50,086 nucleotides of DNA from Clostridiales bacterium (GCA_015069465.1 SVIO01000010.1:1-50086), one strand, 5' to 3'. Positions 16,507-26,208 are shown, counted from the stretch's first letter. The notes: generated by a model not told the origin, from the letters alone. Made by a program: numbers and translations.

Positions 16507-17223
16507 TTATTGATTATATATAAATGTGGTTTGTGCTAAATATAACGAAATTCCCTTAAAAATATTATACGCCAAACTTTCTTGATATTCATCGCTAATT
16601 AAAAGACTTTCATCTTCAGGATTGGATAAAAAACCACACTCTGCAATAATTGTTGGATATTCTGTGCATTTTACTATGTAATAGTCACCGGCAAGTGCAG
16701 AACTTTCTCTAACAGCTTCTGGCATTTCATTAAAACTTTGTTGAACACACTCTGCAAGCAGTTTACTCTTGTCGCTATTTTTATTATAAAAGGCTTGTGC
16801 ACCACGGCGTGTTGAGAGCGTATATTGGTTCATATGTATACTAATTACTAAGGTTGGCTTAACTTTTTTAATTATATCCCTTCGTTTTTCCATATCTTTA
16901 CGCTTTAAACTACTATTTGCAACACCATATAACCCTGCTTCAGAATTTCTTGTTAAAACCACAGCCATACCTGCATCGGTTAGAGTTTTTTCTAATTTTT
17001 TAACAACTTTTAAGTTTAGTTCACTTTCTTTTATACCTGTTCTAACACCACAAACACCACCATCAATGCCACCATGACCTGCATCTAAAACTATTTTAAC
17101 TTTGTTAGCATATGCACGACCAACAGGGTTTATTTTTATTGCACTAAAACACAAAATAAAGGTCAAAAAGGTAATCAAAAGTACACATACTATAATAATA
17201 TTTTTTCTTTTTATAACAAACAT
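16507..17223 (-). CDS. cwlD: N-acetylmuramoyl-L-alanine amidase, CwlD-like
   Basis: The 238-residue protein has one N-terminal membrane anchor or signal (about 8-28) and an Amidase_3 domain. Zinc ligands H50 (DAGHGG), E66 (IKESELN) and H130 (SIHMN) and catalytic E195 (AECGF) are all present. Size and lack of binding modules match CwlD, which helps make muramic-delta-lactam in the spore cortex for germination. With sigH and spoVM in the same window, this reading is favoured over a general autolysin. AGG lies five bases before ATG 17223; a GTG at 17229 is less likely. Confidence 0.8.
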   Translation of the reverse strand: MFVIKRKNIIIVCVLLITFLTFILCFSAIKINPVGRAYANKVKIVLDAGHGGIDGGVCGVRTGIKESELNLKVVKKLEKTLTDAGMAVVLTRNSEAGLYGVANSSLKRKDMEKRRDIIKKVKPTLVISIHMNQYTLSTRRGAQAFYNKNSDKSKLLAECVQQSFNEMPEAVRESSALAGDYYIVKCTEYPTIIAECGFLSNPEDESLLISDEYQESLAYNIFKGISLYLAQTTFIYNQ

Positions 17224-17311
17224 ATTCACCTAAATCATTTCTATAGATATTTTCTTACATTATATATACTAAAAGAATTAAACATTTATGATTTAGGCAA
17301 AATGTTTTTAT

Positions 17312-17350
17312 AAAAAACACCCACTAGCAATAACTAGTGAGTGTTTTTTT
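17312..17350 (-). terminator. Terminator after the RlmD-type methyltransferase gene
   Basis: A long stem with core CACTAG/CTAGTG and flanking A and T runs, one internal mismatch and a six-base loop. It lies 10 bases after the stop at 17360 and has a T run on the minus strand. Confidence 0.85.
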
Positions 17351-17359
17351 GTATATTTA

Positions 17360-18763
17360 TTAAATTCTTTCTAAAACAACCAAAGTCTCAACGTGCTTGG
17401 TTTGGGCAAACATGTCAAATGGTTTTACAAGTTTTATTTTGTATCTAAGGCTAGGATTCTCAATCTTTTTAATTTCGCCATCTATAACACCTAAAGTTCC
17501 AACAAGAAGTCCTACATCACGAGCGAGTGTTGAAGGCTTACAAGAAACGTAAATAATTTTATCGATATTACTTTTAATAATAGAATTTATAACCTTAATG
17601 TCACAGCCTTTTCTTGGTGGGTCTAAAACAAGGCAAATATCACTATTATTTTGTTTTTCATCAGCAATAAGTTGTGGCAAAATATCTTCACACTTGCCTA
17701 AATAGTTAGTAATTTTATGGTCAAGTTTATTTATTTTAGCAAGTTCATTTGCACAATCAACGGCTTCAGGAATAATTTCAACACCTATTGCTTTTTTGGC
17801 ATTTTTTGCAAGTATAGCAGTCATTAAACCAGCGCCACTATATGCATCTATAACAACTGTGTTTTCATTAGCGTTTACGAGTGATTTTACATTAGAATAC
17901 AGTTTGTTGCAAACAGAATTATTGACTTGCATAAAACTTTGAACGCCGATTTTATACTTCACGCCAAGCATTTCGCTTGTATAATCAGCATTACCATATA
18001 TAAGGTTAAATTCTTCCCCATAAATAACGTTTGTTTGCTTATTATTTATATTGATATAAAGTGAAAATGGCAATTTTACAAACTCTTTAATTATATCTGC
18101 AAGTTTATTTAGCCCCCTAATTTTGGGATTAAGAATAACTGCCGTTATAATTAGATTGCCGTTTATTTCTTTAACGGTAATTTCTCTTAAATCGCCCGAA
18201 TTAGTAAACTCGTTATAACCAATTATACTATACTCATTTATATATTTTGTAAAAGCTGAAATAATATCTTTTGTCCAAAAGGCATTTATTGGGCAATCGG
18301 ATATTGGCACAACTCTATGTGAGTTTTCTGCATAAAAGCCGATTACCGTGCCTTTATCAGTTGAACTAACAGGCAATTGAAGTTTATTTCTATACCTAAA
18401 CTCATTATCACCACAAACTGCCGGCAAAACATCTACATCAATGCCAGCAACCTTTCTAAATGTTTCTTTTATTGATTGTTCTTTTATGGAGAGTTGGCTT
18501 TGATATTTAATGTGTTGAAGTTGACAACCACCACACTTAGTGAATACAGGACATTTTGCCCTTACACGAATTTCAGCAGGCGTTAAGATTTCAAGCGCCT
18601 TGGCATAAACACATTTTGATGCCACTTTTAGCACTTTGAACCTAACTTTTTCACCCACTAGCGTATATGGTACAAATATTATTGCATTATCTTGCTTAAT
18701 AATGCCTTCACCATTTGAGCCAATAGCACAAACAGTGCCTATGTATTCTTGATTTTTCTCCAT
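17360..18763 (-). CDS. rlmD: 23S rRNA (uracil-C5)-methyltransferase, RlmD/TrmA family
   Basis: The 467-residue protein has an N-terminal TRAM RNA-binding domain (about 1-60) and an iron-sulfur cluster set of C71, C77, C80 and C157. Its C-terminal SAM-binding methyltransferase has DAYSGAGLMTAI, LDPPRKGCD and the catalytic-cysteine motif YVSCKPSTLARD. Enzymes of this type make 5-methyluridine in 23S rRNA. Firmicutes often have one or more RlmCD/RlmD copies, so the target (U747 or U1939) is not certain. The gene follows the small membrane protein gene by eight bases and ends at a strong terminator. Confidence 0.9.
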   Translation of the reverse strand: MEKNQEYIGTVCAIGSNGEGIIKQDNAIIFVPYTLVGEKVRFKVLKVASKCVYAKALEILTPAEIRVRAKCPVFTKCGGCQLQHIKYQSQLSIKEQSIKETFRKVAGIDVDVLPAVCGDNEFRYRNKLQLPVSSTDKGTVIGFYAENSHRVVPISDCPINAFWTKDIISAFTKYINEYSIIGYNEFTNSGDLREITVKEINGNLIITAVILNPKIRGLNKLADIIKEFVKLPFSLYININNKQTNVIYGEEFNLIYGNADYTSEMLGVKYKIGVQSFMQVNNSVCNKLYSNVKSLVNANENTVVIDAYSGAGLMTAILAKNAKKAIGVEIIPEAVDCANELAKINKLDHKITNYLGKCEDILPQLIADEKQNNSDICLVLDPPRKGCDIKVINSIIKSNIDKIIYVSCKPSTLARDVGLLVGTLGVIDGEIKKIENPSLRYKIKLVKPFDMFAQTKHVETLVVLERI

Positions 18764-18771
18764 AAACTTTC

Positions 18772-19302
18772 CTATTTAACAATTTTAGATAAATATTTAT
18801 CTAAATTATATTTCATAACGACAACAAACCTATCATAAAAAAAGAAAAATATTATAGCGATTAAGCCTATAAAGTAAACTATATATTTTTCTAACCAATA
18901 AGGCAATCCTTCAAAAACTCCATTAAGCACAAATAAATAGTAATAGTAACAAATATAAGATATAATTAAAAACCACACTATGCCAACTATTATATTTACT
19001 GCTCTACTAACCCTTTTTTCAAGCATTTTCATTTTAATAATTGGATAAATTCCAAAAAAGCCAAAATATGCTGGATAAATTAGAGTAAAATTAAAGCCAC
19101 TTATTAGAATTGCGATTATTCCCCCCACTAAAAAAGCAAGAAAACTACCTTTATAGGAGTTAAGATATAAAGGTAATAAAACAAATATCGAAGCAACGAC
19201 AAGCATAAACAAGTCTGCTAATTCAAAATAAGTGCCTATAATTAAAGCGACGGCAATAAAACTTGCCGAAATTGCCGATAAGGAAACTACTTTGCTTTTC
19301 AT
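18772..19302 (-). CDS. Small integral membrane protein, five spans, unknown function
   Basis: The 176-residue, very hydrophobic protein has about five membrane segments and a basic end. The first half, with small residues and a glycine-rich loop (LAFLVGGIIAILISG), faintly recalls ECF-transporter substrate-binding subunits, but I cannot establish this. Its start codon shares one base with the stop of the J-like gene (TAATG), so the two are translationally coupled. The same run continues into the RlmD-type gene. Confidence 0.6.
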   Translation of the reverse strand: MKSKVVSLSAISASFIAVALIIGTYFELADLFMLVVASIFVLLPLYLNSYKGSFLAFLVGGIIAILISGFNFTLIYPAYFGFFGIYPIIKMKMLEKRVSRAVNIIVGIVWFLIISYICYYYYLFVLNGVFEGLPYWLEKYIVYFIGLIAIIFFFFYDRFVVVMKYNLDKYLSKIVK

Positions 19303-19901
19303 TATCTACAATTCAAACACATATTGCACATCATATTCATACAACAAAGTGTTAAACAGTCATTAACACAGCCGTTACTATCTGTTCCACCCATTTGTTG
19401 AGATGTTTGTTGGTGACTTTGATTGCCATAATAACCGTTATTATATTGCCTGTTATTATATTCCATCTTATCTTTAAGTCTTGTATAAGCCTCGGCATAT
19501 TTATTATTGTGTGGCTCAATATTCATAGCAATTTCAAGTTGTTTTTTACTTTCGTTAAGCCAATTCTTTTTGTAGAAAATAACCGATTGAAGATAATGCC
19601 ACTCTGCATTTCTGTCAGAAATATCATCAAGTTTTGCTTGAGCAAGCGAAATGTTGCCAGCCTTAATTAACTCTTCAACGGCAACAAAACTATTTAAATC
19701 ACTTGAATTTGCTTTTCTATTTTCCATAATTTCATTATAAGCCGTTTCAATTTTTGTAAGTTGTTTTGCTGCTTCATTACCTTTTTCGCCTTCTAAAAAA
19801 CGTTCACGAGAATATTTTTCTTTTAAGGTTTTATAAGCATTTTCAATTTCTTCATCGGTCGCCGTTACTGGCAAGCCTAAAATTTCGAAGTATTTTTGCA
19901 T
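19302..19901 (-). CDS. J-domain-like protein without the HPD motif, cysteine-rich tail
   Basis: The 199-residue protein opens with helices I and II of a DnaJ domain (YFEILGLPVTATDEEIENAY). The loop where HPD belongs reads SRERFLEGEKG, so stimulation of DnaK is unlikely. A TPR-like helical middle (about 75-150) is followed by an Asn/Gln-rich linker and a tail with eight cysteines in the last 22 residues, which could bind metal or be lipidated. It overlaps DUF5685 upstream by 25 bases and the membrane protein downstream by one. The three probably act together, perhaps at the membrane; function unknown. Confidence 0.7.
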   Translation of the reverse strand: MQKYFEILGLPVTATDEEIENAYKTLKEKYSRERFLEGEKGNEAAKQLTKIETAYNEIMENRKANSSDLNSFVAVEELIKAGNISLAQAKLDDISDRNAEWHYLQSVIFYKKNWLNESKKQLEIAMNIEPHNNKYAEAYTRLKDKMEYNNRQYNNGYYGNQSHQQTSQQMGGTDSNGCVNDCLTLCCMNMMCNMCLNCR

Positions 19902-20743
19902 TTTTCTTTCTCCATTATCCTTTTAGTTTGAGCACTAAGCCCCCTATATAATACATTGTCTATTAAGTCGTGATTAAATTTATAGTTGATTTTCGATGTC
20001 AACTCGCCTATTCGACTTAAAACAGATGAAAACACCAAAATTAAGTCTTGTTTATATTTGCAAATTAGTTCATCTTGAGTATTTGCGTCTTTATAAGCAC
20101 AAATAAACACATTATAATTTTTTTTCTTTTTATCTTTGTCAAAATCATCAAGCGCATCGATTAAATAAATCCACTTTCCTAAATAATAAGCAAGTTCACT
20201 CACTTCTTCAGTCAACTTGTCTTGCATTATAATTTTAACAATGTCTTGCATCATATTGCCAAATGGGTCGGCAATCATGTCGATGCTATCGCAATTAGAT
20301 TTTTCAAGCCTTAAAAGGTTATCATACATTATTTTAACAGCAATATCCATTTCAGGCTCTAATCTTTTTGCCTTTTTATACGCTTTTTTGAAAAATGACC
20401 TTTTAATTCTTCCCTTGCCACTATCAATAACGTCATCGTTTAGTTTGTGGTATGCAAGAATTACATTAAGAATAGCAATTTTTTTTGTCAAGTCATCAGT
20501 TAAGGCAATAGGTCTTTTTCTTATCAAGTGAACGGCGCAATGTTGCTTTTCCACCTTAACATCTTCGCCCATAAGGTTGTGCATTAAAACTGACAAAAAC
20601 GTTAGGTCATAATTTAGTGCAAACCTTGCTTTTTGTCCACAAGTTTGTCCTATTCCTTTACATAAAGAACAATACATTGCTTGATAAAGAACTGTGTCTT
20701 TTACATACATGTTTGGGAGGTCTGCTTTGATATAACCAAACAT
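19877..20743 (-). CDS. DUF5685 family protein
   Basis: The 288-residue, mostly helical protein starts FGYIKADLP and has the cysteine cluster YCSLCKGIGQTC (C26, C29, C36) and NYDLTFLSVLMHNL, features I associate with DUF5685. It contains two acidic clusters, LNDDVID and IDALDDFDKD, reminiscent of DDxxD metal-binding motifs in all-helical isoprenoid-type enzymes, but this likeness is only by eye. The family is typically found next to J-like proteins in Clostridia, as here. No function is established. Confidence 0.7.
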   Translation of the reverse strand: MFGYIKADLPNMYVKDTVLYQAMYCSLCKGIGQTCGQKARFALNYDLTFLSVLMHNLMGEDVKVEKQHCAVHLIRKRPIALTDDLTKKIAILNVILAYHKLNDDVIDSGKGRIKRSFFKKAYKKAKRLEPEMDIAVKIMYDNLLRLEKSNCDSIDMIADPFGNMMQDIVKIIMQDKLTEEVSELAYYLGKWIYLIDALDDFDKDKKKKNYNVFICAYKDANTQDELICKYKQDLILVFSSVLSRIGELTSKINYKFNHDLIDNVLYRGLSAQTKRIMEKEKCKNTSKF

Positions 20744-20744
20744 T

Positions 20745-21749
20745 TTAGCCCCTTTTTCTTGGCACTAAGCCAACTTTTTTATAAACTTTAGAAAGCGTTC
20801 TATATGCAAGTCTTTCAGCCCTTTCTGCGCCACTTTTTAGCACTTCATCTAAATATGCCTTGTCTGAAAGAAGTTTGTTCTTTTCTTGTCTAATAGGTTC
20901 AATAACATCGCAAACTGCTTTTCCTACAGCAAGTTTAAAGTCGCCATAGCCAACGCCTTCAAATTCCCTTTCGGCTTCTTCTATCGTTTTATTAGCAAAT
21001 GCCGTGTAAATAGATAAAAGATTGCTGATACCAGGTTTTTCTGGTGAGAAAATAATTTTATTGTCACTATCGGTAACTGCCCTTTTGAATTTTCTAATAA
21101 TAGTATCAGGGTCATCATCCATAGATATAAACGCATTTAAGTTAGCGTCTGACTTACTCATTTTTCTTTCTGGCTCGGCTAGACTCATAACCCTTGCACA
21201 AGATTTGCCGATATAACCTTCTGGAACTTTAAATGTTTCGCCAAACCTGTTGTTAAAACGAATTGCAAGGTCTCTAGCAAGTTCTAGGTGTTGTTTTTGG
21301 TCTGCTCCGATTGGAACTAGTTCAGTTTGGTAAAGTAAAATATCAGCAGCCATTAAAACAGGATAGTCCATTAAGCCCATATTTATATTATCTTCATGTT
21401 TTTGGCTCTTATCCTTAAACTGAGTCATTCTTGAAAGTTCACCAGGATAACAAATAGTGTTTAAAATCCAAGCGAGTTCAGCGTGTGCAGATACATGTGA
21501 TTGAGCAAAAAGAATTGATTGGTCTGCTTTAATTCCACATGCCAAATATAACGCTGTTAATTCGTATGTGTTTTTTCTAAGTATTGCTGGGTCTTGCTTA
21601 ACCGTTAAAGTATGCAAGTCTGCAATAGAAAAAACGCTATTATAATCGTCTTGTAACTTTCTAAAATTTCTAAGTGCGCCCAAATAGTTACCGATTGTTA
21701 GTATTCCACTTGGTTGTATTGCACTGAATAATATTTTCTTATCTTCCAT
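20745..21749 (-). CDS. trpS: Tryptophanyl-tRNA synthetase
   Basis: The 334-residue class I synthetase has the HIGH-equivalent TIGN at 18-21 (PSGILTIGNYLG) and KMSKS at 196-200, with the usual length for bacterial TrpRS. It charges tRNA-Trp. It begins 31 bases after thrC and is followed one base later by the DUF5685 gene. The short upstream gap has no room for a T-box leader, so it is probably co-transcribed with thrC. Confidence 0.96.
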   Translation of the reverse strand: MEDKKILFSAIQPSGILTIGNYLGALRNFRKLQDDYNSVFSIADLHTLTVKQDPAILRKNTYELTALYLACGIKADQSILFAQSHVSAHAELAWILNTICYPGELSRMTQFKDKSQKHEDNINMGLMDYPVLMAADILLYQTELVPIGADQKQHLELARDLAIRFNNRFGETFKVPEGYIGKSCARVMSLAEPERKMSKSDANLNAFISMDDDPDTIIRKFKRAVTDSDNKIIFSPEKPGISNLLSIYTAFANKTIEEAEREFEGVGYGDFKLAVGKAVCDVIEPIRQEKNKLLSDKAYLDEVLKSGAERAERLAYRTLSKVYKKVGLVPRKRG

Positions 21750-21780
21750 TATATTATACCTAACTTTAATTTTCCTTGAA

Positions 21781-23262
21781 TTATTTAATAAAATCTAAAA
21801 CAACATCTACTGTTTGCGTTTTTTCAATAACCTTTGTAAATCTCTTTTCTTTTTGTTTAAGTTCCAAAATTTGTTTTGGAATATCCATAGCAGTTATTTC
21901 AAACAATTTATCAGCACACTTAAAAGCATCTAAAGGCGCTTTTTCGTTTATTGCCGATAAAACATCGTGTGAAAACTTATATGGGCTTGCCGTTGACAAA
22001 ATAACAACAGGATTTTGGTTATTTGTTTGAATTATAAAGTCTTGCGCAACTGAATATGCAACTGATGTATGTGTATCTAAAACATAGCCATATTCTTCAA
22101 AAACATCTTTAATTGTTTCTTTGCAATCAATTTCATCAGTGAAGTTTGCATAGAATTCTTTTTCGAGAGTTTTTAGTTCATTATTTGAAATTTTATATTT
22201 GCCAGATGTTTTAAGTTCATCCATACGTGCTTTTGTAAGAGAAGTATCTCTACCAGAAAGTTCAAAAATCAAACGCTCAAGATTGCTTGAAATCAAAATA
22301 TCCATTGATGGAGAAATTGTTTTAAAGAACTCTCTATTAGCATCGTAAGTGCCACTAACAAAAAACTCGGTTAAAACGTTGTTTGAGTTTGATGCACAAA
22401 TAAGTTTATCAATAGGAAGTCCCATTTGCTTAGCATAATAACCTGCTAAAATGTTACCAAAGTTACCTGTTGGAACAACAAAGTTAACCTTATCTCCAAG
22501 TTTGATTTCTTCTGAAGCAACTAGGTCTGCATATGCTGAGAAATAATATGAAACTTGTGGTACAAGTCTACCAAAGTTCATAGAGTTTGCACTTGAAAGC
22601 ACAACGTTATTTTTAAGAAGCATATCGTTTATGTTCTTATCGGTAAAAATTTTCTTAACGGCTGTTTGACAGTCATCAAAATTACCTTTAATTGCAACGA
22701 CATTAACATTACCACCTTCTTGTGTGCACATTTGAAGTTTTTGCATGTCACTAACGCCTTCGCTTGGATAAAAGACCATAACTTTTATACCTTGAGCATC
22801 TTTAAATCCTTCAAGCGCAGCCTTGCCTGTATCACCACTTGTGGCAACTAAAATCAATACTTCTTCTTTTACCCCACATAAATCGCAACCTTTTCTAAGT
22901 AAATATGGCAAAAGTGTAAGCGCAATATCCTTAAAGGCAAGCGTTGGGCCGTGAAAAAGTTCTAATATAAAACACTTATCATCAAGTTTTACAAGTGGTG
23001 CAGCATCGTTTTCTTCAAACTTAGAATAACTATTTTTGCAAGCAGTTAAAAGGTCGTTATAGTCGTATTCTTCTAAAAACTTGTGAATCACAAAGCAAGC
23101 ACGCTCAGCATAATCCATTTTGCATAGATTATTTAAATCTTCTAATGAAACAGTAGGAAAAGTTTGTGGAACAAAAAGTCCACCATCGTTTGCCAAACCT
23201 TTTGATATTGCTTTTGCTGCAGAGTCAACTTGCGAGCCACCTCTTGTACTTATAAACTTCAT
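21781..23262 (-). CDS. thrC: Threonine synthase
   Basis: The 493-residue PLP enzyme has the family N-terminus (FISTRGG), the Schiff-base lysine K111 in PTLAFKD and the glycine/serine phosphate loop ATSGDTGKAAL. It converts O-phosphohomoserine to threonine. I set the start at ATG 23262, where TTGGAG lies just upstream; the longer frame from TTG 23274 begins inside that ribosome-binding site. No other threonine pathway genes are present nearby. Confidence 0.95.
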   Translation of the reverse strand: MKFISTRGGSQVDSAAKAISKGLANDGGLFVPQTFPTVSLEDLNNLCKMDYAERACFVIHKFLEEYDYNDLLTACKNSYSKFEENDAAPLVKLDDKCFILELFHGPTLAFKDIALTLLPYLLRKGCDLCGVKEEVLILVATSGDTGKAALEGFKDAQGIKVMVFYPSEGVSDMQKLQMCTQEGGNVNVVAIKGNFDDCQTAVKKIFTDKNINDMLLKNNVVLSSANSMNFGRLVPQVSYYFSAYADLVASEEIKLGDKVNFVVPTGNFGNILAGYYAKQMGLPIDKLICASNSNNVLTEFFVSGTYDANREFFKTISPSMDILISSNLERLIFELSGRDTSLTKARMDELKTSGKYKISNNELKTLEKEFYANFTDEIDCKETIKDVFEEYGYVLDTHTSVAYSVAQDFIIQTNNQNPVVILSTASPYKFSHDVLSAINEKAPLDAFKCADKLFEITAMDIPKQILELKQKEKRFTKVIEKTQTVDVVLDFIK

Positions 23263-23328
23263 AAAAGTCTCCAATTTTAATTTAAGTAAATTTATTGTTT
23301 GTCTTAAAATTATATTTTAAAAAACACA

Positions 23329-23360
23329 AATAGAAGTCGGAAAACTTCCGACTTCTATTT
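23329..23360 (-). terminator. Terminator after the small P-loop gene
   Basis: A perfect 14-base-pair stem (23329-23342 with 23346-23359), loop AAC and core GAAGTCGG, lies 28 bases beyond the stop at 23388. On the minus strand it is followed by TGTGTTTTTT. Confidence 0.8.
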
Positions 23361-23387
23361 TACTACATTTTCAATGTAAAAATCAAG

Positions 23388-23795
23388 TTAATCAACATAC
23401 TTTAATATAAAAGCAGGCAAATCTTCTTTACGAGAACTGCAAGTTAACACAAATTTAACATCATAATCTTTTTCTAGCTTTTCCATTGCTGAGAAAATGC
23501 CATCTAGTTCGCTTAGTGGCTTACCTGTAATCCTTGCAATGCCATCTAAATAAATGTATTCGTTATCGCCATTTGCCGCAACGATACCCTTAATAAAACC
23601 TCTTAAGCCATCTTCGCCTACGATGTCAAAACCTGTAACATCTAAATATCTAATTTGATTATTTAAGTCATATGTATATCTTGATGTATCTGTAATAAAT
23701 ACTACATGGCCTTTAGCAGTATCAAGCATTTGGTTTGCACTTTCGATTATTGCTTTAGTTTTGCCTGTCCCTTTTGGTCCGTAAATGATTTTCAT
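23388..23795 (-). CDS. Small P-loop ATP-binding protein, unknown role
   Basis: The 135-residue protein starts with a Walker A motif, GPKGTGKTK, and has a later acidic strand (YIYLDGIARI) that can serve as Walker B. Its small size and lack of extra domains make it a stand-alone P-loop NTPase of a type seen in Clostridia, with no established function. It has its own promoter, AGGAGGG nine bases before the ATG and its own terminator, so it is a monocistronic gene between thrC and the aminotransferase. Confidence 0.7.
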   Translation of the reverse strand: MKIIYGPKGTGKTKAIIESANQMLDTAKGHVVFITDTSRYTYDLNNQIRYLDVTGFDIVGEDGLRGFIKGIVAANGDNEYIYLDGIARITGKPLSELDGIFSAMEKLEKDYDVKFVLTCSSRKEDLPAFILKYVD

Positions 23796-23837
23796 TAGAA
23801 ATAATCCCTCCTGAAACTATATAATCTTTATATCTAT

Positions 23838-23866
23838 ATTGTATAACACTTTTTATAAAATTACAA
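23838..23866 (-). promoter_or_regulatory. Promoter of the small P-loop gene
   Basis: On the minus strand, TTGTAA (23866-23861) and TACAAT (23843-23838) are 17 bases apart. The spacer resembles that in the promoters at 12222-12250 and 16442-16470. Confidence 0.65.
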
Positions 23867-23919
23867 TATGTTTTTAAAAAATTTTTATGTATTTTTTAAC
23901 TTTTTTTCATAGATATAAC

Positions 23920-25116
23920 TTAATTGATTTTTTCAATAAAATCTGCAAGTCTGTCTAAGCCCACTGTTATATCTTCCTTTGATATTGCATAAGATATTCT
24001 AATACACTCATCATTACCAAAAGCAACGCCTGGAATAACTGCTATGCCGTTTTTAAGTGCACAGTCAGCAAACTTTAATGAACCATCAATTATAGTTCCT
24101 TCAAAAGCCTTTCCATATAAAGATGAAACATTTACAAACACATAAAATGCGCCTTTTGGTTCGATATATGTTATTTTTTTCATCTTGCTGAGTTTTTCTA
24201 CCATAAGTCTTCTTCTCTCGTCAAAGACCTTTTGCATATAGTCAACAAACTCTTTGCCTTTTGGGTCGGTTAAAGCACTTACCGAAGCATATTGAGCAAT
24301 TGAACAAGGATTACTTGTCGTATGGCTTTGCATACTAGAAATTGCTTTAGCAATATTTAGTGGTGCTGCAAGATATCCTATTCTCCAACCTGTCATTGAA
24401 TATGTCTTTGACATACCATTTACAACGATTGTATGTTCTTTCATAAAATCGCTATGCTCTGCAATTGAATAATGTACTTCGCCATCATAAACAAGTTTTT
24501 CGTAAATTTCATCAGAAATTACATAAATTTTGTGCTTTTCGCACACTTTTGCAATTTCAACAAGTTCTTCTTTGGTATAAACAGCACCTGTAGGGTTGTT
24601 TGGGCTATTTAATATCAAACATTTAGTCTTATCAGTAATTGCATCTTCAAATTGCTTTGCCGTCATTTTATATTCATTTTCTTTTAATGTTTGAACATAA
24701 ACGCACTCGCCACCAGCAAGAGCAATGAGTTCTGGATATGTAAGCCAATATGGACTTGGCAATATAACTTCATCGCCATCGTCAACGATAGCACATATTG
24801 CGTGATAAAGCGAACTTTTTGCACCAGAAGAAACAACTATTTGTGCTGGGTCATAATTTAAGTTGTTCTCTTTTGAGAACTTTTCACATATTGCTTTTTT
24901 TAATTCCACCATTCCTGATGCTGGCGTATATTTTGTAAAGCCAATATCAAGAGCCTTTTTTGCTGAGTCAATTATAAATTCTGGCGTATTGAAATCTGGT
25001 TCACCAGCGCCAAAGCCGATAATTGAAATGCCCTCAGCCTTCATCTTTTTTGCCTTTGCCGTAATCTCAAGCGTTAGAGATTGGGCAATCCTTCCTACTT
25101 TTTTTGAAACACACAT
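23920..25116 (-). CDS. Class I/II PLP aminotransferase, aspartate type
   Basis: The 398-residue fold-type I enzyme has the cofactor lysine K237 in SKTYSMTGWRIGY, D202 and Y205 in SDEIYEKL, and the NSPNNPTG loop near 170-177. It is closest to aspartate aminotransferase type Ib (AspB/AspC), interconverting aspartate and oxaloacetate with glutamate; other substrates are possible. AAGGA lies about nine bases before the ATG. It follows prfA by 15 bases and is probably the last gene of the DUF1385-prmC-prfA transcript. Confidence 0.88.
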   Translation of the reverse strand: MCVSKKVGRIAQSLTLEITAKAKKMKAEGISIIGFGAGEPDFNTPEFIIDSAKKALDIGFTKYTPASGMVELKKAICEKFSKENNLNYDPAQIVVSSGAKSSLYHAICAIVDDGDEVILPSPYWLTYPELIALAGGECVYVQTLKENEYKMTAKQFEDAITDKTKCLILNSPNNPTGAVYTKEELVEIAKVCEKHKIYVISDEIYEKLVYDGEVHYSIAEHSDFMKEHTIVVNGMSKTYSMTGWRIGYLAAPLNIAKAISSMQSHTTSNPCSIAQYASVSALTDPKGKEFVDYMQKVFDERRRLMVEKLSKMKKITYIEPKGAFYVFVNVSSLYGKAFEGTIIDGSLKFADCALKNGIAVIPGVAFGNDECIRISYAISKEDITVGLDRLADFIEKIN

Positions 25117-25131
25117 GACATAAATCCTTTT

Positions 25132-26208
25132 TTATTCTTCGTCAAAACCGGCACTAAGTTTTAACTCCCTGTCGTGAATAGCAAGTGCTTCTACCATTTC
25201 ATCTATATCACCCAACATAAAATTATCAATGGAATGTAGTGTTAGCCCTATTCTATGGTCGGTTACCCTACCTTGTGGGAAATTATAGGTTCTAATGCGC
25301 TCAGAACGGTCACCCGTACCTACTTGACTTTTTCTATTTTCAGAGTATTCTTTATCGTATTGTGATTGATAAAAGTCATAGAGTCTACTCTTTAATACCT
25401 TCATTGCCTTCTCACGATTTTTTGTTTGTGAACGCTCGTCTTGACATAAAACTACAATTCCTGTTGGAAGGTGAGTAAGTCTAATACAAGATTCGGTTTT
25501 ATTAACGTGTTGTCCACCTGCGCCCGAAGAACGCAAAGTGTCAACTTTTAAGTCTTTTTCATCGATTTTTATTTCAACGTCTTCTACTTCTGGAAGAACA
25601 GCAACGGTTGCTGTTGAAGTGTGAACTCTGCCTTGAGATTCTGTTTCTGGAACTCTTTGAACTCTGTGCACCCCACTTTCATATTTAAGTTTTGCATAGC
25701 AAGATTTACCAGAAATTGAAAACACTGCTTCTTTTAAGCCACCTAGTTCGGTTGTACTGATTTCAATGTCTTCGGTTTTCCAACGATTCTTTTCGGCATA
25801 TTTTATATATAGTTTATAAAGTTCATAAGCGAAAAGGTTTGCTTCATCGCCACCTGCGCCACCCCTAATTTCCATGATAACGTTTTTATCGTCATTTGGG
25901 TCTTTTGGAAGAAGTAAAATTTTAAGTTCATCTGTAATATTTGTAATTTTATCCTTACAAACTAAAAACTCTTCTTGCATAAGCGCTTTCATTTCTGCAT
26001 CGCTTTCCAAAGGAATCATTTCTTTTAATTCTTCTTGTTCAGAAATCACCTTTTTGTATTCTAAATACTTTTCTACAGTAGGTGTAATTTCAGCAAGTTC
26101 TTTAGTATAAGCACGCCATTCATCCATCTTGCTTATAATCTCGCTGTCGCTAACAAGTTCATTTAGTTTTTCGTATCTTTCAACTATTTTATCAAGTTTT
26201 TTAAACAT
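25132..26208 (-). CDS. prfA: Peptide chain release factor 1
   Basis: The 358-residue RF1 has the GGQ loop at 231-233 within [14 protein letters not shown], whose glutamine is the target of PrmC, and a normal N-terminal coiled domain. It ends translation at UAA and UAG. The ATG overlaps the stop of the DUF1385-PrmC fusion by one base, so the modifying enzyme and its substrate are translated as a coupled pair. Length argues for RF1 rather than RF2. Confidence 0.96.
   Translation of the reverse strand: MFKKLDKIVERYEKLNELVSDSEIISKMDEWRAYTKELAEITPTVEKYLEYKKVISEQEELKEMIPLESDAEMKALMQEEFLVCKDKITNITDELKILLLPKDPNDDKNVIMEIRGGAGGDEANLFAYELYKLYIKYAEKNRWKTEDIEISTTELGGLKEAVFSISGKSCYAKLKYESGVHRVQRVPETESQGRVHTSTATVAVLPEVEDVEIKIDEKDLKVDTLRSSGAGGQHVNKTESCIRLTHLPTGIVVLCQDERSQTKNREKAMKVLKSRLYDFYQSQYDKEYSENRKSQVGTGDRSERIRTYNFPQGRVTDHRIGLTLHSIDNFMLGDIDEMVEALAIHDRELKLSAGFDEE

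Noticed and set aside
19877..20743. DUF5685 protein as an isoprenoid synthase
   Set aside because: The two Asp-rich motifs are suggestive, but their spacing and surrounding residues do not match a known synthase family closely enough to claim a function.
21750..23387. T-box riboswitch upstream of trpS or thrC
   Set aside because: The gap before trpS is 31 bases, and the region before thrC holds only the terminator of the P-loop gene. No T-box core was seen.
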